DNA from: Eopsaltria australis
Taxonomy: Eukaryota; Chordata; Aves; Passeriformes; Petroicidae
Length of the DNA: 64,000 nucleotides
Direction: 5' to 3'
Assembly: GCA_034509425.1 (NCBI GenBank)
Contig: JAVTVJ010000142.1
Span: forward strand, 490,501-554,500
In this document: positions 1 to 11,700 of the stretch, in pieces
Layout of the letters: each line of letters starts with the position of its first letter
How positions within the stretch are numbered: position 1 is the stretch's first letter
Translations under genes and position numbers: made by a program
The notes under the pieces: model-generated
The model's database searches: none
What the model saw: only the letters and a program-made list of their open reading frames with translations
What the model was told of the DNA's origin: nothing

Positions 1-2274
1 GTAACAGATTGAATTTCTGAGATGGATACAGAAATCATATATCCAGTGACAGAAACTGAACTACATGCAATTACCTGAATGGATACTTAACATGCAAACC
101 CCCCTAAAATCACCCCTTTCCTGTGACTTCTGGGGCTATGGGCTATACCAATTGCTTTGGGGAGTTTAGCTGAGCAGGTGTCTAAGTGATAGCTTTAAAG
201 AGGTTTGTCTTCACTGCATGAAAATCTACCAGCATTTTTGTGGTGGTCCCTGAATTACAGGATGAACCTGATCTCTAGGTTATGGAGACCCACATACAAA
301 ACAACTGCCTGACATCCTCTCAAAGTGAGAATTATTCTTGTATTCAACAGAATACAAGGTAATTTGCTACTAATCCACTTATTTTTTGCATATCTAGTGT
401 GGCAAAAAAGGACAGAGAAGGGTTACCAGTACCTGGATAATAATTAGCACACCCTAAAGTGATTAAGCAAATCTTGACTTTCGTTTCTTCCACTGAAAGC
501 AGCATTTGCTGCATATGATTTATCTATAAATATATTTCATGGAACATAATTATATGTAACTTTCATTTTTGAAATATTTTGTGAAGTTTCCAATGAAATC
601 AAGATTGATGTTTTCATTTTTTTTCAGAGAAAGGTTAAAAGATTACTCTTTGAAATTGTCTCTCTAGTTTTTGAAAGATGTTGTAATAATTAATCCTATA
701 CTTTAAATCTGCTAACATTTTGGGGTTTTTTTGAGGAATGTTAAAGTAAAAAATTATTTGTACCTGTAAAGTAACAATACATTTGGAAGACATGGCTTCC
801 TTTCCAATGACAATCTTTATTTGTCAATTTTTAAATTTAATTTACATTGAGCAGAGATTTTTAAACATATGAGAACTACATATTGTGAAGAGACAACTTT
901 CAGGAAATGTATAACAGCAAAATTGGGGGAAAAGAAGTAAGGATTTGTGTGTATTAGAGAAAAGCAGGTGTGCTCTGGACTTACTTTTCTCCACTTATTA
1001 ACAGCTTAGGAATTAAAGCATATTCAGAACATATTCATGAGCAAATATACAAGATTCTTTGCATTATCTCATTTGTAAGCAAAATGTTTCTAGAAATTAT
1101 TTCCAACAATTTTCCATTTTTGCTTTGAATAATCTACATAGTGCATGACAATGTCCAAAACCATCATGAATACTGATGTCCCATGTATCAGTTATTTTAT
1201 TTACATATATAGAGAGATAACACATTCAGGTTTTTACCGCCATTTCTCACATGCAAGTGGAAACATAATTTGTAAGAAAAAGGAAATAATTTGTTGCATC
1301 TGCTATATATTTCCACCAATTTCCCCAAAAGTGAAATTCTTCATATTTCCCTCCCATGAAACTATTGAGGTTCCTCTGTTTATAAAAAAGGTGGAAGCAC
1401 ATTTCTAAAACATTTTTACAGGTTTACATTAATTACACAACTTGAGGTTTTTTTTTTTTTAATTCTGTGTAGTGGAAATTTTCTTGATGTATTCCTCAAT
1501 TTAATATTCTGGTTATTGTTTGGATTGTGTCTCCAGGGAACTGTAAATTTTCTGATTTTCTTTATTATTATTATTATTATTATTATTATTGTTAATATTA
1601 TTATTATTTTAAATGCAGATTCTGCACGCATGTTAAGGTATTGCAGTTCTTAAAGTGTCAGTAAATATAGAACTTTTAAAAAAATATGTACAAGGCATCC
1701 AATTATGTTTAATTTAAATGGTGAGGGTTTTGTTTAAAAAAAAAGTGGTAAAACATAAAGCTTTCATTGTTCACTTTAATTATTATTCCATTTTTAGAAA
1801 TTAAATCTCCTGCATTTTTTCATATAATTTTTATGTTAGTGGAGACTGAAAATTTTATCTGCCTTCAGCTATGTGATCTGTAGCTCACATTTCAGCTTAC
1901 TTTAAACCAATAGGACCACAGAGCATGAATAATCAAGAGAATCACAAGGCTCAATGAGACACACCAAAAAAGAAGTGAATTTTAGAGTGATGATGACCTT
2001 ATAAATAACATATACTGAATTAAATCAGCCTTTATGGCCTAATCACATATAATAAATTGATAAATAATTTGTTGGGAGTCATGCTAAGAAAAAACCAGTG
2101 TCAGTTACTACTAAGAAGGATTTTGTAAAAATCGTTACATTTTTAATTTCTCAAATAGTTGTTTAACAATCCCTTAAGATGATACAAGGATTGAAATGTA
2201 ACTGTGACACTCACCTATCTTCTTAAGTTGCTGAAGCACAAATTACAAATACATCTCTATTGATAAAATACTTC
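1..2274. other. AT-rich noncoding stretch
   Basis: No gene, RNA or recognisable transposon was found here. The short ORFs (87 aa or less) have no domain or composition suggesting a protein. The only structured element is the TTA microsatellite listed separately. The stretch is best read as intergenic or intronic avian DNA. Confidence 0.6.
1562..1610. repeat. (TTA)n microsatellite
   Basis: About nine uninterrupted TTA units are followed by a GTTAA interruption and a few more ATT units. It is a simple trinucleotide repeat. On the opposite strand it yields an isoleucine-rich ORF that should not be taken as a gene. Confidence 0.9.
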
Positions 2275-2795
2275 ATAGAATCACAGAATGTGCTGAGTTG
2301 GAAGGGATCCATAAGGATCATCCAGTCTGACTCCCAGCCCTGCACAGGACACCCCAAGAGTCACACCATGTACCTGAGAGCAGTGTCCAAAAGCTTCCTG
2401 AACTCTGTGACCACTGTCCTGGGGAGCCTGTTCCAGTGCCCATCCGCCCTCTGGGTGAAGAACCTTTTCCTGATATCCAACCTAAACCTCCCCTGACTCA
2501 GTTTCAGACCATTCCCTCAGGTCCTGCCACTGTCGCCACAGAGCAGAGATCAGTGTCTGCCCCTCCTCTTCCCCTCACAGGAGTTGTAACTGCAGTGAGG
2601 TTTCCCCTCAGTCTTCTTTTCTTCAGGCTGAACAGAACAAGCTACCTCAGTCACTCCTCATGAGGCTTCCCCCTCCAGAGCCTTCCCCATCTTTGTGGCC
2701 TTTCTCTAAGGACTTAGTGTCTTTTGTATATTGTGGTGCCCAAAACTGCACCCAGGACTCAAGGTGAGGCTGCACCAGTGCAGAGCAGCACTTCT
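2275..2795 (-). repeat. CR1 LINE 3' fragment
   Basis: The plus strand starts with TAGAATCACAGAATG, the complement of the terminal octamer repeat at CR1 3' ends. It continues with the complement of the CR1 3' region (GTTGGAAGGGATC, then text on packets of ~10 bp with typical CR1 phrases) up to the CACCAGTGCAGAGCAGCA block. The copy therefore lies on the minus strand and is 5'-truncated, as is usual for CR1. It contains no usable ORF2 remnant, and two overlapping short plus-strand ORFs inside it are fortuitous. The left end is firm. The right end is approximate. Confidence 0.85.
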
Positions 2796-4929
2796 TTGCT
2801 CATATGTGTGCACTCTTCAACTTTGCTTAGCAGGCAGTCAAGAGAGAAAGGGCTTTAATTGTACAAGATTTATCAGACTGCAGTAAGAGCATAGACAGAT
2901 AAAATATTTATAGTATGATTTTTGAATTTGGCAGCATGACTCCTATTAACATTAATGGAATTTTTATAGCTGAATCTTAGTGTGTTAAGTAAAAAAATAT
3001 TAATTCCTGCTGTTTTCTCAACAACTTGACCTTTCTGCTGTAAATTAATACAATATTTTTAATTAAGCTTAGACTAATTAAACTTTGAGGCCCTCTTGTA
3101 CTCTTTCATGAAAACACATATCAGGGAGAAGCTAGCTTGTCAGCATGAGCATATGGTTATCTAAATTTAGCCTATTTTATTGAAAAGGTGTCAAATTTGA
3201 TACATTGAAACTGTCGCATCATTGGAATAGCACCTTACACTTTGCAGTATTGGAGTTTACAGTGATACAACGTGCCAAAGAACTATGCAGCATTGGATAC
3301 TTGATTCCTTTCAGTACTGAAAAGCCTACGAATATTTGTTACAATGACCTTTTGCTTTGAATAAAGGAGAAAGAAAGGAATCCTGCCAATATTATGGTCA
3401 GGAGGTCCTTGACCATGCTGTCTCCTTAGCAAATGTGAGAGCTTCTGAAACAACAATATAAAAATGGAACTGTATTTAGACTGTCAGTCCTAGTTAAACA
3501 GGATTTTGGCTTAGAAATGTCGCCTGCTAGACTATGAATGATACTATGGGGCTGTGAGAGCTTCCTCAAGGCTGCCACAATTCTGTACAAAAATATTTAA
3601 TTGTAATTAGTGCCTGAGTTGTCACTGGTTTTCTGTCTGTCTTGAAGGTACTGTATGACTTTCTTAACTATTAAAACAGCTAAACTCTAATTTGTTTTGG
3701 CCAGCATTGCTTCACACAAAATCTACCAAGAGGCAAACCTCTCATTCAAGCAACCGTACTTTCTCAAATTTTATCCTAAGACAGTGGATCATATCCTCAC
3801 AGGAACTAAAGAACACAAAACTGGCTCCAGCCTGTTCAGCAGCATAAGCAAAACCACGGGGGAGGGAGGGAGAGGGAACAGGAAGAGCTGGCTCTGCCAG
3901 TTTTCTGCTGCTAAGGAGAAGTGGGAAGGAAAGCTGTGCTTGTCCTTGCCTTCACCCCGTCCTCACTTCTCAGAGGCGGCTGTCACCTCGCATATGTGCC
4001 TGTTCCCTGGACCCAGCAGCTGTGCTGAGCTCTGGGATTGTACCTGCTGCTCTCTCCTGCCTGCTGGTGCCTTTGAGGAGCTGCAATGGGCCCAGCAACT
4101 GAAAGACCCTGGCAGTTGCTAATTCTCACTTGCCCAGGAATTCTTTCACCATCCTTCAGAACAATATCTCGCATTTTCTTGTAGAAGACAGCTGAATTAT
4201 CAAGAGTCCAAGGCAAATGTTGATAATTCATGTATTCACTCTATAGTGCAAAAGAAAAGGTTTATTAAACTCAAGAGTTTTAAATTGAAATTAGGGCTGT
4301 AATTTCTCAGTTGCTAAGAGATATACACATAAAAATTCCTTATGTTGGAACATTCATCTATAAATGCTGACTCATTACAGAATAAATGCATATTTCAAGT
4401 TAAATTCTACCTAAGGAATTGTGAGGATACACCTGTCAGTGTCAATTAAAAATCCTTAGACTTGTCTGGAAAAGAACATAATGTCACATTCTAATGAGAG
4501 AGAAGAGTGAAAAACAATAAGGTTAACATTTTCTAAAAACTTCCTCTATGTTTATAAAAAAACACCACTACAGATAAAAACCCCCAACTTCATTTTTTAC
4601 TTCTGATAAGCATAATATGTAATTGTCCCTGTGCTATTTTTTTATAAAAACTTTTTGGAACACTTTCTTCTGGCACTCATCGTACTCAGAGCTCCAGGAT
4701 AGTTCAACACTGAAGATGAAAATACTTAAGTACATAAATATGCTCAAATTCAGAAGTATTCCAAAGAAGAAAAATATATTTGGCTGTACACTCTAGAAAT
4801 ACTTTGAACTGTTTTTTCAAACAGAATTTATCGAGACAATAGTTAAACAAGTGCCAGAAGAGACTAACTTAAAGTGTTTAAAGAAGGGGGGCAATGAATT
4901 AAGCCAGTCACTAAAAACAATTTAACATC
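2796..4929. other. Unassigned noncoding stretch
   Basis: Mostly AT-rich sequence with no recognised feature. A relatively GC-rich patch at about 3800-4130 contains a G/A-rich run near 3858 and a 141-aa plus-strand ORF (3697-4122) that matches nothing I recognise. I treat that ORF as chance. Confidence 0.5.
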
Positions 4930-4933
4930 TTGT

Positions 4934-5720
4934 GTGGTGAATTTATACTTTGCTGGATCTGATAGCCCTGAAATGGGTGAGCTTCATGCCCCAGGTCCAA
5001 CCACTGGTGAGACTGCACACATATTCTCAGGATGCACACACATGAACATCACACGTACACATGGCTGGCCACACAGATCACAGAACACTCACATGGAGCT
5101 CATCCCACTTCCATCTCTGTTGTGTGGGATGGAGATACACTCACTAGTGAAAAGATATATGTGTATATATATATATATACAAACATGTACAATTTGCCAC
5201 CGGATGTCAGTCTCCCCAGTTGCTGTCACCTGGACATACAAGCCCCTGAGGCTGCAGCCTCCCTGCAGCTGCTGGTGCAGACCCTGCACTCACACAGAGA
5301 CACACACACATATTCATATACCCAGAGGTTCCACTGGGTCTCACTCACTCAAGTCTCTCCAGTCGTTTCTACACAGGCACATGGAATTCCTGACTCGTGG
5401 TCTGACTGCAATTGCTGGCACCCAGACCCTGGTACAGACACACTCAGTAGAGAGTCCCTCATTGAAAGAAATTTTGAAAGGAGATAGGACAGGCTGAGCT
5501 GGTCAGGTGCAGCTCTGGCCAGAGAAGCATGCCAAGGAGACAACTGCACCTGACTGGCCCCTTTGTCTCTTCTTATGCTCACACTTTTTCCTTCCAAAAT
5601 TGTCTAGATTGCTTCCTTTCCCCATCTTTGGCTTGTCCCCTAAACATGCCAGAATAAATCTGTAAATGCACTTCCCTTGCATCCCACGATATATTCCACA
5701 TCCTTAGACAGATTTCCCTG
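4934..5720. repeat. Possible degraded dispersed repeat, CA-rich
   Basis: This block is richer in GC and in CACA/ACAC tracts than its flanks. It contains a (TA)n/(TG)n patch near 5153-5180, an AATAAA at about 5651-5660, and long overlapping ORFs in several frames (187 and 151 aa on the plus strand). These are typical of low-complexity or ancient LTR-like sequence rather than a gene. I could not find TG...CA ends, a target duplication or a family match, so the assignment as a repeat is inference from composition alone. Confidence 0.3.
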
Positions 5721-6480
5721 CCTCAGCTGGGGTAAAACCATCAAATGGTGCTATAGCCATAACTCATATTGAAAGGCTTCATATCCTGACTGGTGCTGAG
5801 GCTCTACTAGGGCAGCTCTGAGATAAGCCTGGACAGAGCAATCCTTCCTTTGAATCTTTAATTTGGGTCCTCTCTTTGCTTTTGTACTCCTGCACTTCTC
5901 TGATCTTGTAGAGATGAGTATTTTATGGGCTATGGCTCCTATGATGGGTGTGGCAGTAATTGGAAGGGGTGTATTTTGTGTTCCCCCACCTGCTGTTATC
6001 TCTATCTTTTGTGGATGTACAGGTGAGCTTTGATCACATAAAAATCTTTTTGTCAGGTACAAATTCAGGTTTTAGAATATTTCCTATGATTCTCTGAGAG
6101 CTTATAGAAGAAATGCATGATAGAAAAACTGAATTTTTTGCAGCTGTATCTGCAGCAGTCTCTAACAGGATTCAAGGTGCAGAAGGAGATTTAACTGCAG
6201 TGGTGAGGTTTGTAAAGAGGAAGCTGAGCTGTGCAAATAGGGAAGATTTATTCTGCTTATTTTGTAAGGGTAGTCAATTACTTTTTTTTTAGTTCTTTCC
6301 TCAACTAAGTAGAACAATTCCACAATAACCAGAGTGAAAGTTGGCTTCACATTTGTTGAAGAATTCAGTCCTGAGGAGTCTCCTGCAGAGAAGAGGATCT
6401 GAGACCTGGGGCCTGTGACTTGAAACATTTTGGCTGCTTCTTCTGCACTCTTAAATCCCATACCTGTCAACACTCTTAGA
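5721..6480 (-). other. Two unrecognised minus-strand ORFs of 103 aa
   Basis: Two minus-strand ORFs (5751-6062 and 6162-6473, each 103 aa) lie within 100 bp of each other. The first is basic and rich in Pro/Thr/Ile near its middle. The second has an N-terminal stretch MGFKSAEEAAKMF followed by a Ser-rich segment. Neither shows a domain, signal peptide or membrane segment that I recognise. They could be remnants of a decayed retroelement or chance ORFs, so I give no product. Confidence 0.2.
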
Positions 6481-8513
6481 TCCCATTCTCAGTTAATAAA
6501 ACAGCTTCTGTCCTTCAAAGGCTTGTACTAAGTTGCTTTCTTGAAATGAGACATTAGGCTCTATGGCTAAATCAACAGGAAGAATGCCATGATTTCTGTA
6601 AAAGCAACAGGGTTTCTGAGCATTTATGGTAATTTGCATCTGAAGTTTTTGTTTAAAATGTGAAATAAATTACCCTTTTATGTCTTGTGTAGTTTCCATG
6701 ATTCTATTCATATTAACAACTGTGTAATTTAGTATATATAGCAAAAACTTAAAATCTGGAATATTTTGACCATCTTTGATTTACACTTTCCTAAAAACAA
6801 GAAGGAACACGCAGACCTGATTTGTTACTTTTTTTCCTGGTTTCATTCATTTTATTAATCTGATTAGTTCAAATGATAGGCTGTGTCCCAGCCCTTGCAC
6901 TTGTAACTCTGTCCCTGTTTTTCAGCTTGATGGCTGTTGACAGGCACAGAAGAAAGTATTTCAGAGCATATAAAACATCTCTCATAAATGTTCTGCTAGA
7001 ATCCTAACAATCGTCGACTTGAATAATTTTGCAATGTTCTATTTCAGATGGCAGGTCTGAGATCACTGGGAATCAGCAGCTCACTGCCTGCCCTCTTGCA
7101 GAGGCAGTGCAGTAAGTGCAACACACATGGAAAGTACAAGGACATAAACTGCTAAATGGCAAAAAATGTGCAGAAATATCTGCAGTATAGGTTGTCCATT
7201 GTGGTCTGGACACCTGTCACCAGTGTACAGAGAGGATAACTTCACTGAGATTAGTAGACTGTATAAAATCACATTTTCACCATGTCATCTGGCACTGTTT
7301 TTACAACTATATAGTGTCATAAAAAATAATTCAGGTTATTCTGTTGTGCAGTTGTTACAGCTTTACCTCACTATGAACTATTAAATTGTATGATACCTCA
7401 AAATGAGTAAGACAGCTTTTTAAATTTTTTTTTATTCTGTTCACATTTTTGGTCAATTTGCTAGTTCCCCATTAAATTCACATGTGTGTCAAAATACTTA
7501 TATATATGTGTGTGTGCTTAAATATATACATGTATAGTAGAGATCTGAGGTTGTACTGATTCCATCTGTGTTTAAGTTGTCCTTTCAATCCTTGCAAAAG
7601 GAAACATTATAAAAAGTCCTGTTCATTGCACAGACATCCTAGGCCTTCCATGCGCACTGTTCTTCGACAGCTGCTTAGCCATGGGCTTCTTTTGACTTCA
7701 TTCAGGTGACTTTAAAAGCTAATGACAGAAACACTCATTAAGGAAAGTGGCTCAGCCCCACGGCACAGCAGAATGTCTTGTTATCACAGTGAGAGAAAAT
7801 CCAGCCACCCTTATTTAAGGGTTATTTCGTGCAACCACACGTGTTGAATGTAGCAGTTATACTTGTTTAGTTACTCCATGGACCCGACTACTTTGAGGAC
7901 ATCTGTAAATCTCTGTGAGCCATCTAGACCCTCTACACTTTGCTGTCACTCACTCACTCACGGGGAGTATTTCCATTGTTGAAGCTGCCCAGCTATGCTC
8001 AGATTCTGTAATGAGCCTGGCCATCATGTCACACCACCCTCTTAATGTCTGCTGAGTGCAATCCTGCCAAGATTCAATGGCAATAGTTTAACTGAGCTCA
8101 GGTTTTGTTTTATTCCACTGTGGGCAATTTAGGGACTCTATCCTCTGTGATCTGTGGGTTTTCCATGAACCCTTAGATCTTGGTAGAACTACACTGTCAT
8201 AAAAAGGAAAACGGTGAAGTAAAATCCTTATTTCTTTAAATACAGCTTTCTTTTTTTCATGTACTATCTTTTGCTATCTTATGTGCAAATAATAGTCTGT
8301 GGCTGCCAGGTTGGGAAAAATATGGCAAGGATGACTTACACAACACCAGGAAAATAATTGCCATAGTCTAGAACAAAACTTTGAGGAAAACCAAAGGCCT
8401 AGGAATTAAAAAACAGCTCTTACTGGTTTCTAGTGCTCTGTCCTTAATAGTTGCTGAACCCTTGCTCCTAATTATTAGGAAGCTATTCAAGCATCTAGTT
8501 GAATCTGTTAACT

Positions 8514-8549
8514 GATATATCACACATAAGTGATATATCACACAGAAGT
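8514..8549. repeat. 18-bp tandem duplication
   Basis: The 18-bp unit GATATATCACACATAAGT is followed directly by GATATATCACACAGAAGT (one mismatch). A third, more diverged copy begins GAGTTATCATGC. It lies about 95 bp before another short tandem array. Confidence 0.8.
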
Positions 8550-8643
8550 GAGTTATCATGCATACCACATCTAAATCATTAAGTAACTCAGCTTTGCCAG
8601 GCTCATTATCACTCACCTCTGTAGCTCATATATGAGCCACGTT

Positions 8644-8707
8644 ACTAAATCACATCATCACTAAAGCAAATCATCACTAAATCACATCATCACTAAATCA
8701 CATAAAT
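8644..8707. repeat. 16-bp tandem repeat, four copies
   Basis: Four head-to-tail copies of a 16-bp unit (ACTAAATCACATCATC) start at 8644, 8660, 8676 and 8692. Copies 1 and 3 are identical, copy 2 differs at two positions, and the last copy diverges at its 3' end. A perfect 14-bp palindrome GCTCATATATGAGC lies just before it at 8624-8637. Confidence 0.9.
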
Positions 8708-11700
8708 ATAATTCAAAGTCTTCTCCTACCTGGCATTCCTATAATAAAGCACCAAGGCCAAAAGACTACTCTTGGTGTTTCTAAGCAGCTAAAGCTGATT
8801 GAGAGAGATTTTTAGCTAATTGGTCCAAAAACTTCCTCAGTGTGGTTTAGCAAGTTAAACTGTTATATTAAAAATTCTTACTTTGAATTACTTTATTCCA
8901 GGTAAGAGCCTGAAGTTAAATAGATTTCACACATCCTTCTCCCACCCTCTGTCTCATGGTGCTGCACAAAAAGAAATAAACTGAAAATGAAATAGCATCA
9001 GTTCTCTCCACTTTCAGCTTCATCTGCTAGGCCTACAGAGGTGTTTATGACTCTATAAATATCCTGGAAAAATAAAGCAAGATCTGGGAGTGAATTAAGC
9101 CTGTAGATCGGTGAAAGGGCAAGGCAGAGGGACAGACAGCACTTCTAGTGCAGGATTAGCCAAAGTGGAGGATTGTCTGCTCACCTCAGGTCAGGGATTG
9201 CAAACAGTTCAAAATCTGACAGCACCTGGAAGTCCTGCTATCAGCACCTAAAAGACTGGCAGAAGCTTTGGATTGTGTAAGAAATGATAATTTCCCTGAA
9301 AATCATCCAACATTTTCCTGCATGATGAAATTTTTCGTACTTGCTATGGCACTTGTGCATGGAGCCAGCATTTGGTGCTGTTGAAGGTGTCATGATTTAG
9401 GACTGAGAACTCGGTCAGAAGTAGGCCAGTTTTATGTCAGGAGGGTCTGACCACTATCTAAAACCCTGGACAAGAAGAAACATTTAGAATTTCTGTTCAT
9501 TAATTGGCTTTAATCACTTGAATCCAACCCAAGGGTGCTTATAAGAAAGTAATGGGTATTTCATCAGCTTTTCTGAGCAAAGCCAGATGAACAGAAGTGA
9601 ATCTCATTATGCAAAAATATTGAAGGTGAAAGAACTGGGAATCCAAAAATATTCTCCATATGTAGTGCGGTGACACCTGATGAGAACTTGATATCAAGAG
9701 GAAAAGTGAGATATGCATCTAATTGCAGCCTTCTAGCTTCTGCAAAATTATTTGTATGGATTACCATTTACCAGCTTTGCAGGTCTGCTTTTTCTAACCA
9801 CCAAATAATTTTCTCATTTTAGTGAGGAATGGATTTTCATTTTAAATTTACTATCTTTATTTCCACAAAAAAATGGATGCACATAGAAAGTTGCACTGAT
9901 TTATTGAGAAAATGGCAATAAAATTTTTTATTAAATAAGTGTGAAAATCTGTTTTCATTTTTCAAGGTGACCACTCAATTGAATGCAGAATATTTTCTTA
10001 GAAGTTTTTTCTATTTGCTTGGGATGCAAATTCTAGGTACTTTTTACAAATCTGCTTGAAAGACATTTCAGCCCTTTTTTCACTGGCAAAAAAAAACCTC
10101 TTCAGTGTAAGTCATTCCTTTCACCAGTTTGCTTAATTTAACAATTTGCCTTTGAAAATTAAAACTTTGTACTTAATCTGTTCTAATTTATTCTTCCACT
10201 TAACTAAGACTGTTGAACAGTGCCTTGGTGCAAGGTTAATTTCAATGACCAGCTTTGCTATTGTTGCTTGAGACTCAGCAAAGACAATGTAAAATACCAG
10301 CTTTTGTCACTTTCTTGGTAATTTAGCTGCTATTGTACACAAAGACAGGTATATTATCAGTGCTGCTGCCTTTGCACTCTCCACCTCTGCAGCAAATATT
10401 TCTGGCCTGTCTGTGTGAAGCAAATGTGCAAATTCATAGCAGATTGCTGTCCTGACAGAATATCTTCCAGTAATATTTGGTAACCCTAATGATTGTACTT
10501 AGTGTGTGTAATCACCTTAATTTGTTCACTGTGTCATTCTTACCTCTACTGTGGTTGCTCTACCACTATATTCCATTTAATACTGCTGTTCAAGTCTGGT
10601 TCTTCAAATAGTCCAATTTCTTTTTTTTTTTAGCAACTAACTGTCTGCTTGGGAAAGAAATGTGAATGGTATGAGAACATTACAAGTCTTTCTTTCAGTA
10701 AGGTGGGCTTGCTTATAAAATAACTGTGGAATGCAATGAATGCAAAATGTGATGAAAGCTGCAAATTATTCACAGTGATTAACACCTCTATGACATGAGC
10801 ATCTCAGGCCAGATGAGGAAAAGAATCCTGTGGAAATATAACTTTCTTGAGCTGAGAGGTAAACATCTCTCTGTTCCAAATCTCTACACCAAAAAAATTC
10901 TGTGAATGTACTTTATAATTTTTTTTAATAAAAAAACCAACCTACATACATAATTACCAGTTTTATTCTATAATTAATTGCAATAAAAGAAGGCAGAAAC
11001 TAGTGAAGAATGGACAGAACAGGTTATGAAGCAACAGTTCTAAAAATGATTTGTTCTTTGAAAAAACCTTTGTTTATTGAAACAGTTAGAGAACTAAATA
11101 AAAGTTTCATTATTTGAATTTTGACCAGCATCATAAAAGGAATGTTATTAGACCTATATTGCAGGAAAAAATAGGGTGAAGAACATTGATGCATATCTTT
11201 ACTATTCAGTCAATTTTGATTTACTAATTAAATAATGAGGATCAAAATAGGAAAATAGAAGACAGTGTTTTGCCATGTATGTAAGATACTTTAATTAAAC
11301 ATAGCTATTGTTCATGTCAGATTATCCTGTGAGCATTTCCATTTGTACAAACCTACTGACTTCCTGGTGGTTATGTCTGTGTATCTAAGAGAAGAATTTG
11401 GTCCAGTGACTTCATTTGCTGTCACATGGAGTAACCAGACTACTTTGATAGGAAAAACCACAGGGGGAAAAAATGAATATATCTGTATGAATTAATTTGA
11501 TTGAACTACTACAGGATTTGATTTAATGATTAAACACACACTGGTAAAAAACAGGTACCAGATGGTATGCATAGCAAAATATGTTTGCTCCATACCTGCA
11601 GGTTTTGAAGTAAAATACAACCTTCCTAACATCTGGCATACCACCTCAGGACATCTGAAAGTGCACAAAGTGGACAGGTATCAGACTACAGAAGGCTGTG

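Noticed and set aside
3697..4122. 141-aa plus-strand ORF as a gene
   Set aside because: No motif, signal or domain, low-complexity G/A-rich segment, and an overlapping minus-strand ORF. Most likely chance in a GC-richer patch.
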